From Modicisalibacter sp033446685 (lineage in GTDB: Bacteria > Pseudomonadota > Gammaproteobacteria > Pseudomonadales > Halomonadaceae), in the NCBI RefSeq assembly GCF_033446685.1, contig NZ_JAWQLY010000007.1:1-64000 (forward strand): a DNA stretch of 64,000 nucleotides, written 5' to 3'. Shown piece after piece: positions 53,250 through 61,344 of the stretch. The notes under the pieces were generated by a model that saw nothing but the letters and a program-made list of their open reading frames with translations, did not search any database and was not told the DNA's origin. Within the stretch, counting starts at the first letter, position 1. The number at the start of each line of letters is the position of its first letter. A program made the translations under genes and the position numbers.

Positions 53250-53283
53250 TTGTCATTTTGAACACTAGTGGATACAGTTGTAT
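53250..53283 (+). promoter_or_regulatory. tcuA promoter with overlapping GntR-type operator
   Basis: TTGTCA (53250-53255), 17 bases, TACAGT (53273-53278) is a good sigma-70 pair. The dyad ATACA-GT-TGTAT (53272-53283) covers the -10 box and resembles FCD-GntR sites. GAGGAGG follows before the tcuA ATG. Confidence 0.6.
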
Positions 53284-53306
53284 TTAATAGTTAGAGGAGG
53301 TGTTCG

Positions 53307-54746
53307 ATGTTCGTCTCATCGCTCGGACGGCCGATTGATCGGGAAGCGCTTACCGGTCATGACGTGCTGGTGATAGGCGGCGGCAATGCCGCCTTGTGCG
53401 CAGCGCTATCGGCACGCGAGCAGGGCGCCAGCGTGTTGATGCTCGAGAGTGCGCCGCGCGAGGTGCGTGGCGGCAACAGCAGCCATACGCGCAACCTGCG
53501 CTGCATGCATCGGGCGCCCACCGATGTGCTGACCGACGCCTACCTGGAGGGCGAGTTCTTCGAGGACGTCTGGCGGGTGACCGGCGGCAACACCAACGAG
53601 GCCCTGGCGCGTCACGTGATTCGCGCCTCGGAGACCTGCACCGACTGGATGAAGGGCTATGGCGTGCGCTTTCAGCCGTCGCTGGGCGGCACCCTGCATC
53701 TGGGACGCACCAACGCGTTCTTTCTGGGCGGTGGCAAGGCGCTGGTCAATACCTACTACAAGGCCGCCGAGCGGCTGGGGGTGACCATTCTCTATCAGGC
53801 TGAGGCCGAGCAACTGGTATTCGACGGCAAGCGTTTCGACCATGCCCTGGTGCGACTGGGCGACGAGCAGGTGAGGGTGAGCGCCAAGGCGGTGGTGGTC
53901 GCCTCGGGCGGGTTCGAATCCAATCAGGAGTGGCTCGAGGAGGCCTGGGGTCCGGTGTCGCGCAACTTCCTGATCCGCGGTACGCGCTTCAACCAGGGCA
54001 AGATGCTGCGCTCGTTGCTCGACAACGGCGCCAAGTCGATCGGCGACCCGACCCAGGGCCATGCCGTGGCGATCGATGCCCGCGCGCCGAAGTACGACGG
54101 CGGCATCGTCACCCGCGTCGACTGCGTGTCGCTGGGCATCGTCGTCAACCGCGAGGGTCAGCGCTTCTATGACGAGGGTGAGGATTTCTGGCCCAAGCGC
54201 TACGCGATCTGGGGGCGGCTGATCGCCCAGCAGCCGGACCAGATCGGTTACTCGATCACCGACGCCAAGGCCGAGGGCCGCTTCATGCCGTCGGTATTCC
54301 CGCCGGAGCGCGCCGACAGTCTCGGCGAACTGGCGGCGAAGCTCGATCTGCCGGTCGAGGCGCTTAAGCGCACCGTCGACGAATTCAATGACGCCGTGCA
54401 GCCCGGCACCTTCGATCATAGCGTGCTCGACGATTGCCGCACCCAGGGCATCACGCCGGAGAAGACCCACTGGGCGCAGCGCATCGATACACCGCCTTTC
54501 TACGGTTACCCACTGCGCACCGGCATCACCTTCACCTACTTGGGTGCCGAAGTCGACGACAAGGCGCGCATGTACATGGACAGCGGCGAACTCGCCGACA
54601 ACGTCTTCCTCGCCGGCGAAATCATGGCCGGCAACATCCTGGGGCAGGGCTACGTGGCCGGGTTCGGCATGACCATCGGCACGGTCTTCGGGCGCACCGC
54701 AGGTACACAGGCAGGAGGCTACGCGAAAAGCCATGCAGCAGATTGA
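53307..54746 (+). CDS. tcuA: FAD-dependent tricarballylate dehydrogenase
   Basis: In Salmonella TcuA oxidises tricarballylate to cis-aconitate with FAD, which TcuB then reoxidises. The product is 479 residues, a fumarate reductase/succinate dehydrogenase flavoprotein-like fold. The FAD motif VLVIGGGNAALCAAL is at 20-34. Other conserved stretches are RGGNSSHTRNLR, VVVASGGFESNQEWL, DPTQGHAVAIDARAPKYDGGI and LAGEIMAGNILGQGYVAGFGMTIGTVFGR. The start ATG at 53307 has GGAGG upstream. It overlaps tcuB by 14 bases. A related dehydrogenase for another tricarboxylate or for the TTT substrate is possible. Confidence 0.9.
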   Translation: MFVSSLGRPIDREALTGHDVLVIGGGNAALCAALSAREQGASVLMLESAPREVRGGNSSHTRNLRCMHRAPTDVLTDAYLEGEFFEDVWRVTGGNTNEALARHVIRASETCTDWMKGYGVRFQPSLGGTLHLGRTNAFFLGGGKALVNTYYKAAERLGVTILYQAEAEQLVFDGKRFDHALVRLGDEQVRVSAKAVVVASGGFESNQEWLEEAWGPVSRNFLIRGTRFNQGKMLRSLLDNGAKSIGDPTQGHAVAIDARAPKYDGGIVTRVDCVSLGIVVNREGQRFYDEGEDFWPKRYAIWGRLIAQQPDQIGYSITDAKAEGRFMPSVFPPERADSLGELAAKLDLPVEALKRTVDEFNDAVQPGTFDHSVLDDCRTQGITPEKTHWAQRIDTPPFYGYPLRTGITFTYLGAEVDDKARMYMDSGELADNVFLAGEIMAGNILGQGYVAGFGMTIGTVFGRTAGTQAGGYAKSHAAD

Positions 54747-55854
54747 TACCCTGATCGACGAAGCGCGCCACAACATGACGGTGTGCAACGCGTGCCGCTA
54801 CTGCGAAGGCTTCTGTCCGGTCTTTCCGGCCATGGAGCGGCGCCTGACCTTCTCGCGCGAGGATCTCAACTACCTCGCCAACCTGTGCCACAACTGCAGC
54901 GAATGTCTCTACGCCTGCCAGTACGCGCCGCCCCACGAGTTCGCGGTCAACGTGCCGAAGTCGATGGCCAAGCTGCGTGCTTCCTCCTATCGCGAATACG
55001 CCTGGCCGAGGCCCCTGGCGCGGCTGTTCGATCGCAACGGACTGGTTTCCTCGATTGCCCTGGCGCTGGGTATGACGCTGATCCTGCTGGTCGCCATCGC
55101 GCTCAACGGCGGCCTGGCGGCACTGCTCGGGACGCAACACGGCGGCGATTTCTACGCACTGCTGCCGCACAACGTCATGGCGGGGCTGTTCGGCGGCGTC
55201 GCGCTGTTCGTCGTCCTGGCGCTGGCGATGGGGTTCGTCGGCTTCTGGCGCGAGAGCGGCGAAGGTCGGGGGGCGCTGTTCGACCGCCGTGCCTGGCGCG
55301 ACGCACTGAGCGAGGCAGCGTCGCTGCGCCATCTGCACGGCCAGGGCGACGTCGGTTGCACCTATCCCGACGAGTATCACTCCCATTGGCGGCGACGCTT
55401 TCATCACCTCACGGCCTATGGCTTCCTGCTGTGTTTCGCGGCCACCGTCACCGCTACCTTCTATCATTACCTGTTTGGCTGGGTGGCGCCCTACGAGCTG
55501 GCCAGTCTGCCCAAGCTGTTCGGCATACTCGGCGGGCTGGGCCTGCTTGTGGGCCCGGCCGGGCTTTGCTATCTCAAGCTCAGGCGCGATCCGGACACCG
55601 GGGACGGCCGCCAGCTGGGCATGGACATGGCCTTTATCGCGCTGTTGTGGCTCACCGCGCTGAGCGGCCTTGTGCTGATGCTGTTTCGCGAGTCGTCGGC
55701 GCTCGGCGTGCTGCTGGTGATTCACCTGGGCATCGTGCTGGCGCTGTTCGTCACGCTGCCTTACGGCAAGTTCGTGCATGGCCTGTACCGTCTGGGCGCG
55801 CTCTATCGCAACGCCCTGGAGCGCCGCCGCGGGGGAACCGCCCAGGATAGCTGA
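54733..55854 (+). CDS. tcuB: Tricarballylate utilisation iron-sulphur membrane protein TcuB
   Basis: Reoxidises the FADH2 of TcuA and passes electrons to the quinone pool. The product is 373 residues. The N terminus has two 4Fe-4S clusters: Cys18, 21, 24, 28 (CNACRYCEGFCPVFP) and Cys52, 55, 58, 62 (CHNCSECLYACQYAPP). Several membrane segments follow from about residue 105, with haem- or quinone-site histidines such as those in HSHWRRRFHHLTAYGFLLCF. It is coupled to tcuA by overlap. No TcuC MFS transporter follows; the TTT importer upstream could take its role. Confidence 0.92.
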   Translation: MQQIDTLIDEARHNMTVCNACRYCEGFCPVFPAMERRLTFSREDLNYLANLCHNCSECLYACQYAPPHEFAVNVPKSMAKLRASSYREYAWPRPLARLFDRNGLVSSIALALGMTLILLVAIALNGGLAALLGTQHGGDFYALLPHNVMAGLFGGVALFVVLALAMGFVGFWRESGEGRGALFDRRAWRDALSEAASLRHLHGQGDVGCTYPDEYHSHWRRRFHHLTAYGFLLCFAATVTATFYHYLFGWVAPYELASLPKLFGILGGLGLLVGPAGLCYLKLRRDPDTGDGRQLGMDMAFIALLWLTALSGLVLMLFRESSALGVLLVIHLGIVLALFVTLPYGKFVHGLYRLGALYRNALERRRGGTAQDS

Positions 55855-55938
55855 CGAGTGCCTCCTGACGGGCGGTGCAGCGACGGCGTTTGTGATACCT
55901 TGTCGCGAACTTTTTGCCGCTGGACCGCCAAGGATTTC

Positions 55939-58326
55939 ATGGACGCCCAAGCCAAGATCATCGCCCGCCTCGCCGGGGAACTCGCCGTTCGTCCCAACCA
56001 GGTTACCGCCGCCGTGGAAATGCTCGATGGCGGCGCCACCGTGCCGTTCATCTCGCGCTACCGCAAGGAGGCCACCGGCGGCCTCGACGACGGCCAACTG
56101 CGCGAACTCGAGGAGCGTCTGCGCTATCTGCGCGAACTCGAGGAGCGCCGTGCAGCGGTGCTCGCCAGCATCGACGAGCAGGGCAAGTTGACCGACGCAC
56201 TGGCTGCCCAGGTGCGGGACGCCGACACCAAGCAGCGCCTGGAAGACCTTTACCTGCCCTACAAGAAGAAGCGCCGCACCAAGGCCCAGATCGCCCGCGA
56301 AGCCGGGCTCGAGCCGCTCGCCGATGCGCTGCTCGCCGACCCCACCCTGGACCCCGAAAGCGAGGCCCAGGGCTATCTGCGGGCGGCGGACGGTGACACG
56401 CCGGCCATCGAGGACGCCAAGGCGGCGCTGGACGGCGCCAAGCAGATTCTCATGGAACGCTTCGCCGAGGATGCCGAACTGGTCGGGCGGCTGCGCGATC
56501 GGCTGTGGGACGAGGGCGAGCTGCGCGCGCGGGTGGTCGACGGCAAGCAGCGCGAGGGCGCCAAGTTCTCCGATTATTTCGAACATGACGAGCGCCTCGC
56601 CAAGGTGCCTTCGCATCGCGCGCTGGCGATGTTTCGCGGTCGCAACGAAGGCGTACTGGCGCTGAGCCTCAAGTTGCCCGGCGAGGACGAGGTGCCGGTG
56701 CACCCGGCCGAGGTGGCGATCGCCCGCCACGTCGGTGTAGAAGACCACGGGCGTGCGGCCGATCGCTGGCTGCGCGAGGTGGTGCGCTGGACCTGGCGGG
56801 TCAAGCTCTACACCCATCTCGAGACCGAGCTGATGGGGCGGCTGCGCGAGCGTGCCGAACTGGAGGCGATCGGGGTCTTCGCCGCCAACCTCAAGGATCT
56901 GCTGCTCGCAGCGCCGGCCGGCCAGCAGGCGACGCTGGCGATCGACCCGGGGCTGCGTACCGGCTGCAAGGTCGCGGTGGTCGACGCCACCGGACAATAC
57001 CTCGAGCAGGCGGTGATCTATCCGCACGCGCCGCACAAGCGCTGGGACGAGTCGCTGGCGACGCTGGCCAGGCTGGCCGACAAGCATGGTGTGAGCCTGA
57101 TCGCGATCGGCAACGGCACTGCCAGCCGCGAGACCGACAAGCTCGCCGGCGAGCTGGTCAAGCGCCTGGCCGCGCAGGACGGCTCGCGCCGACTCGCCAA
57201 GGTGATGGTCAGCGAGGCAGGAGCTTCGGTGTATTCGGCCTCCGAGCTGGCGGCGCGGGAGATGCCCGATCTCGACGTGACCATCCGCGGCGCGGTGTCG
57301 ATCGCCCGGCGTCTCCAGGATCCGCTGGCCGAGCTGGTCAAGATCGAGCCCAAGTCGATCGGTGTCGGCCAGTACCAGCACGATGTATCCCAGGTACAGC
57401 TCTCGCGCAGCCTGGAAACGGTCATCGAGGATTGCGTCAATGCCGTGGGGGTGGATTTGAATACCGCCTCCGGGGCGCTACTGTCGCGGGTCTCGGGGCT
57501 CAACCCGGGGCTTGCCGAGAATATCGTCGCGCGGCGCAACGAGCACGGCGCATTCCGCAATCGCCGCGAGCTGCTCGAGGTCAGTCGCCTGGGGCCGCGC
57601 ACCTTCGAGCAGTGCGCCGGCTTTCTGCGCATCATGAACGGCGACAACCCGCTCGACGCCAGTGCCGTGCACCCCGAGGCCTACCCGGTGGTGGCGCGCA
57701 TCGCCGAGCGCGGCGATCGGGAACTGGCCAGCCTGATCGGCGACAGCGCCTTTCTGAAAGCGCTCAAGCCCGCCGACTACGTCGACGACAGCTTCGGCGT
57801 GCCGACGGTGACCGACATCCTCAAGGAGCTCGACAAGCCCGGCCGCGACCCGCGCCCCGAATTCAAGGCCGCCGAGTTCCGCGAGGGCGTGGAAACGCTC
57901 AAGGATCTCGAGCCGGGGATGATCCTCGAGGGCAGCGTGACCAACGTCACCCACTTTGGCGCCTTCGTCGACATCGGCGTTCATCAGGACGGATTGGTGC
58001 ACATCTCGGCGCTGGCCGAGAAGTTCGTCGACGATCCGCGGCAGGTGGTCAAGGCCGGCGACATCGTCAAGGTCAAGGTCATGGCCGTGGACATCGAGCG
58101 TGCGCGGATCGGTCTGTCGATGCGCCTTAGCGACGAACCCCAGGCCGAGGAGGGCTCGGCGCCTGCCCGGGGGCCTCGGCGCCAGGACAACGACGGCCAG
58201 CGCCGCGGCAAGGGCGCGCGCCGTGGCGGCGGTGCCCCGGATAAGCGGGAGGGTGGCGGTAGCGCCGGAAGCGGTGGCATGGGGGCGCTGGGCGAGGCGC
58301 TGCTCAAGGCCCGTAATAAGCGCTGA
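55939..58326 (+). CDS. tex: Tex family RNA-binding transcription accessory protein
   Basis: A cytoplasmic nucleic-acid-binding protein conserved in bacteria, linked to transcription and fitness. The product is 795 residues. It has the Tex N-terminal helical region, a YqgF-like RNase H fold (LAIDPGLRTGCKVAVVD), helix-hairpin-helix motifs (NTASGALLSRVSGLNPGLAENIV) and an S1 RNA-binding domain at about 660-730. The low-complexity tail, rich in Gly, Arg and Lys (RRGKGARRGGGAPDKREGGG), is an extra that may add RNA binding. ATG at 55939 with AAGGA upstream is preferred over in-frame codons back to 55858. Confidence 0.95.
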   Translation: MDAQAKIIARLAGELAVRPNQVTAAVEMLDGGATVPFISRYRKEATGGLDDGQLRELEERLRYLRELEERRAAVLASIDEQGKLTDALAAQVRDADTKQRLEDLYLPYKKKRRTKAQIAREAGLEPLADALLADPTLDPESEAQGYLRAADGDTPAIEDAKAALDGAKQILMERFAEDAELVGRLRDRLWDEGELRARVVDGKQREGAKFSDYFEHDERLAKVPSHRALAMFRGRNEGVLALSLKLPGEDEVPVHPAEVAIARHVGVEDHGRAADRWLREVVRWTWRVKLYTHLETELMGRLRERAELEAIGVFAANLKDLLLAAPAGQQATLAIDPGLRTGCKVAVVDATGQYLEQAVIYPHAPHKRWDESLATLARLADKHGVSLIAIGNGTASRETDKLAGELVKRLAAQDGSRRLAKVMVSEAGASVYSASELAAREMPDLDVTIRGAVSIARRLQDPLAELVKIEPKSIGVGQYQHDVSQVQLSRSLETVIEDCVNAVGVDLNTASGALLSRVSGLNPGLAENIVARRNEHGAFRNRRELLEVSRLGPRTFEQCAGFLRIMNGDNPLDASAVHPEAYPVVARIAERGDRELASLIGDSAFLKALKPADYVDDSFGVPTVTDILKELDKPGRDPRPEFKAAEFREGVETLKDLEPGMILEGSVTNVTHFGAFVDIGVHQDGLVHISALAEKFVDDPRQVVKAGDIVKVKVMAVDIERARIGLSMRLSDEPQAEEGSAPARGPRRQDNDGQRRGKGARRGGGAPDKREGGGSAGSGGMGALGEALLKARNKR

Positions 58327-58430
58327 ATCATCGCTGTCGATCGTTAGCCTTGAAAGGGCTGCGCCAGGCACCATAATCTGTCCTTCATCCAGCGTCGCGG
58401 TGAGCGACGGTGAATCGCCTGTAACCGGGG

Positions 58431-60041
58431 GTGTTCAACTTGTCCGAGCAACTAGTCAAGGCCGTCGAGCGGCTCAAGGGATTGGCCCGCGAGGGGCGGC
58501 TGGGTCGTTTGCGCCGCGGCATCGAGAAGGAAGGCCTGCGTGTCGACCGGCGGGGAGCGATCGCCCAGACGCCGCACCCCCGGGCGCTGGGGTCGAAACT
58601 GACCCACCCGCACATCACCACCGATTACTCCGAGTCGCTGCTCGAATACATCACGCCGGTCTACTGCCGACCCGAGGACGCGACGGCGTTCCTCGCCGAC
58701 CTGCATCGCTTCAGCTATCGCTATCTGGACGACGAACTGATCTGGCCGGCGAGCATGCCCGGCCGCCTCGCCGGCAACGACAGCGTGCCGATCGCCGACT
58801 ACGGGCGTTCCAATGTCGGCACCATGAAGTCGGTGTATCGCAAGGGTCTGGACGTGCGTTACGGGCGGATCATGCAGTCGATCGCCGGCGTGCACTACAA
58901 CGTCTCGCTGCCCGAGGAGTTCTGGCCGTTGCTGCGCGAGCTCGAGGGCGCGCAGGACAAGCCGCTGAACGGCTATCGCTCGGGTCGCTACTTCGACATG
59001 ATCCGTAACTTCCGGCGCAACAGCTGGTTGTTGCTGTACCTGTTCGGTGCCTCGCCGGCGCTCGACCGCAGCTTCCTGACCGGCGCGGTGCCCGACAAGC
59101 TCAAGACTCATGCCCGCGATACCCTGGTGTCGCCGTATGCAACGAGCCTGCGGATGTCCGATCTGGGCTATCAGAACAAGGTCCAGGCGCAGCTCAAGAT
59201 CTGTTTCAATTCGCTGTCCAACTACGTCGGTACCCTGCGCCACGCCATCAGTACCCCATGGCCGGCCTACCAGCGCCTGGGCGTCAACGAGGGAGGCGAG
59301 TGGCGTCAGCTCAACGCCAACATCCTGCAGATCGAGAACGAGTACTACAGCGATATCCGCCCCAAGCGTGTGGCGCGTCATGACGAGACCCCCACCCAGG
59401 CGCTCGAGGCGCGGGGCGTGGAATACATCGAGGTGCGCTGTCTCGATCTCAACCCGTTCCTGCCGCTGGGTATCGACGAGACGCAGATGCGCTTTCTCGA
59501 TACCTTCCTGATGTGGTGCCTGCTCGCCGGCAGCCCGTGGATCCCCGACGAGGAGTGCGACCGGCTCGACGACAACCGCCAGGCGGTGGTCGAGCGTGGC
59601 CGCGATCCCTCGCTCACGCTGGCCATCGATGCCCGCGAAGAGCAGCTGGCGCGTCGTGCCGAGGCCCTCTTCGACGAACTGCGCGAGGTGGCCGGCCTGC
59701 TCGACACCATCGAGTCCTCGCAGGCGCATGCCACGGCGCTCGACAGCCTGGCCCCCTTGCTGCGCCAGCCTGAGCGCACGCCCTCCGCGCGCTTGCTCGA
59801 GGTGCTCCAGCAAAGTGGCGGCGAGTTCGTCGACTACATGCTCGAACTGGCCGGCGAGCAGGCCACGCGTTTTCGCAGCGAGCCGATGGATCCTGCCCGC
59901 GAGGGGCTGTTCAGCCAGCTCAGCGAGACCTCGCATCAACAGCAGGACGACATCGAGGCCGACGACCGCGAGAGCTTCGAGGCTTTCCTCGAGGCCTATT
60001 TCGCGCGCGCCCGGGAACCGCGGCCCGCGTCGGCAGTCTGA
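58431..60041 (+). CDS. gshA: Glutamate-cysteine ligase
   Basis: Joins glutamate and cysteine in the first step of glutathione synthesis. The product is 536 residues, of the gammaproteobacterial GshA type 1. It aligns well with the Pseudomonas enzyme: RGIEKEGLRVDRRGAIAQTPHP, LTHPHITTDYSESLLEYITP, SIAGVHYNVSLPEEFW, GASPALDRSFL, NILQIENEYYSDIRPKR and EVRCLDLNPFLPLGID. Starts: GTG at 58431 or TTG at 58440; the second has the GGGGGTG run at better spacing. gshB is not adjacent. It is followed by dsbB, another thiol-redox gene, but apparently not in one operon. Confidence 0.95.
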   Translation: MFNLSEQLVKAVERLKGLAREGRLGRLRRGIEKEGLRVDRRGAIAQTPHPRALGSKLTHPHITTDYSESLLEYITPVYCRPEDATAFLADLHRFSYRYLDDELIWPASMPGRLAGNDSVPIADYGRSNVGTMKSVYRKGLDVRYGRIMQSIAGVHYNVSLPEEFWPLLRELEGAQDKPLNGYRSGRYFDMIRNFRRNSWLLLYLFGASPALDRSFLTGAVPDKLKTHARDTLVSPYATSLRMSDLGYQNKVQAQLKICFNSLSNYVGTLRHAISTPWPAYQRLGVNEGGEWRQLNANILQIENEYYSDIRPKRVARHDETPTQALEARGVEYIEVRCLDLNPFLPLGIDETQMRFLDTFLMWCLLAGSPWIPDEECDRLDDNRQAVVERGRDPSLTLAIDAREEQLARRAEALFDELREVAGLLDTIESSQAHATALDSLAPLLRQPERTPSARLLEVLQQSGGEFVDYMLELAGEQATRFRSEPMDPAREGLFSQLSETSHQQQDDIEADDRESFEAFLEAYFARAREPRPASAV

Positions 60042-60112
60042 ACGATTCATTCGGGCCCGCCAGTCGGGCCCGAGCTTTTGTGGGATTGGCATTCACTGAC
60101 GGGAGCGCATGA

Positions 60113-60649
60113 ATGGCGGCTAGCTTGAGCGGAACGTGGACGCGGCGAATGACGGTTCGTCACTGGAGCCTGGCCGGCCTGGCCTTCTGTGCGCTGATGA
60201 TGGCGGTGGCGCTGGCGCTGCAATACGTGGTGGGGCTCGAGCCGTGCCCGCTGTGTATCTTCCAGCGCATCGCGGTCATCGCCGCGGCGCTGGTCTTCCT
60301 GGTCGCGGCGATCCACAACCCGCGCGGCTGGGGCGGCGGCGTCTACGGCCTGCTGGGACTGGTGGCGGTCGCCGGCGGCATTGCCGTGGCCGGGCGTCAC
60401 GTCTGGCTGCAGTCGCTGCCGGCCGACCAGGTGCCCAGTTGCGGGCCGGGGCTCGACTACATGATGGAAGTCATGCCGATGTGGGACGTTCTCTCACGCG
60501 TGTTATCGGGTTCGGGGGAATGTGCCGCGGTCGAGGGCGTGTGGCTGGGCGTGACCCTGCCACAGTGGACTTTGGTCGGATTCCTGGTCCTGGCGTTGGT
60601 ACCCATCGTATTGATTGCTCGCGGCTTTATAAGAAGACGTCGCGACTAG
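60113..60649 (+). CDS. dsbB: Disulphide bond formation protein DsbB
   Basis: Reoxidises DsbA in the periplasm using ubiquinone. The product is 178 residues with four membrane helices. The first redox pair is Cys45 and Cys48 (PCPLC) and the second is Cys110 and Cys137, spaced as in E. coli. QRIAVIAAALVFLVAA follows the first pair with the quinone-site Arg (FQR). ATG at 60113 has GGGAG seven bases upstream; an alternative ATG is at 60149. Confidence 0.95.
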   Translation: MAASLSGTWTRRMTVRHWSLAGLAFCALMMAVALALQYVVGLEPCPLCIFQRIAVIAAALVFLVAAIHNPRGWGGGVYGLLGLVAVAGGIAVAGRHVWLQSLPADQVPSCGPGLDYMMEVMPMWDVLSRVLSGSGECAAVEGVWLGVTLPQWTLVGFLVLALVPIVLIARGFIRRRRD

Positions 60650-60741
60650 CCGACGAATATCCCGCATCCAGCATTGACAGCCATGCGACCAGGAGGGACG
60701 CTGAGCTTCCGCAGGCTGCATGAACGCATGGAGGCAGGACA

Positions 60742-61245
60742 ATGCTGGAAGATTGCAAGACCGCTCAGGAGCGCTGGGGTGGCGTCCATCGACTGATCGA
60801 TCGCTGGTTCGAAGAGCGTCGCGAGATGCTGGTCGCGATGCTGGAACTCCAGGAAGCTTGCGACGCGGACCCCGAAGTGATCACCAAGGAACAGATCGAC
60901 CGCTTCAGCGAACTGCTGATGGATTACATCAGCGCCGGGCATTTCGAGATCTACCCGCAGTTGCGCGAAGAGGCGGAGCAGTTCAACGACCATGAGGCGC
61001 TGAAGATCGCCGAACAGCTGCTGCAGCGCCTTGAGATGTCGACCGCCATGGTGCTCGAGTTCGACGAGGACTACTCCACGCCGACGCGCTGCCAGCACTA
61101 CCTGTTCCGCCTGCCGGCCTGGATGGATCGCCTGCGCAAGGCGTTGACCGAGCGTTTTACGCTCGAGGATCAGTTGATCAGCCGCCTGCACGCCGCGCAT
61201 ACGCCGCCGCCGGCCCCAGAGGTTGCCCCCAGCGCCACTTACTGA
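60742..61245 (+). CDS. rsd: Anti-sigma-70 factor Rsd/AlgQ
   Basis: Binds sigma-70 and shifts RNA polymerase towards alternative sigma factors; in Pseudomonas (AlgQ) it also affects virulence and siderophore genes. The product is 167 residues, a helical bundle. MLEDCKTAQERWGGVHRLIDRWFEERRE is the family start, and YPQLREEAEQF and TPTRCQHYLFRLPAWMDRLRKALTERF-like segments follow. ATG at 60742 has GGAGG seven bases upstream. It ends at a strong bidirectional terminator shared with the RND pump gene. Confidence 0.93.
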   Translation: MLEDCKTAQERWGGVHRLIDRWFEERREMLVAMLELQEACDADPEVITKEQIDRFSELLMDYISAGHFEIYPQLREEAEQFNDHEALKIAEQLLQRLEMSTAMVLEFDEDYSTPTRCQHYLFRLPAWMDRLRKALTERFTLEDQLISRLHAAHTPPPAPEVAPSATY

Positions 61246-61304
61246 GCCGGTGTGCTCAGAGCGCATGCATCAAGCCCGACTCGCCGGTTACCGAGCACTA
61301 TTCA

Positions 61305-61341
61305 GAAAGGCCCCGTCGACGAAGCGCCGACGGGGCCTTTC
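61305..61341. terminator. Bidirectional intrinsic terminator between rsd and the RND gene
   Basis: GAAAGGCCCCGTCG (61305-61318) pairs perfectly with CGACGGGGCCTTTC (61328-61341) around a nine-base loop. Confidence 0.85.
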
Positions 61342-61344
61342 GCG

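Noticed and set aside
54622..57381. A 919-codon minus-strand frame spanning parts of tcuA, tcuB and tex
   Set aside because: It crosses three real genes on the opposite strand and shows no domain or ribosome site.
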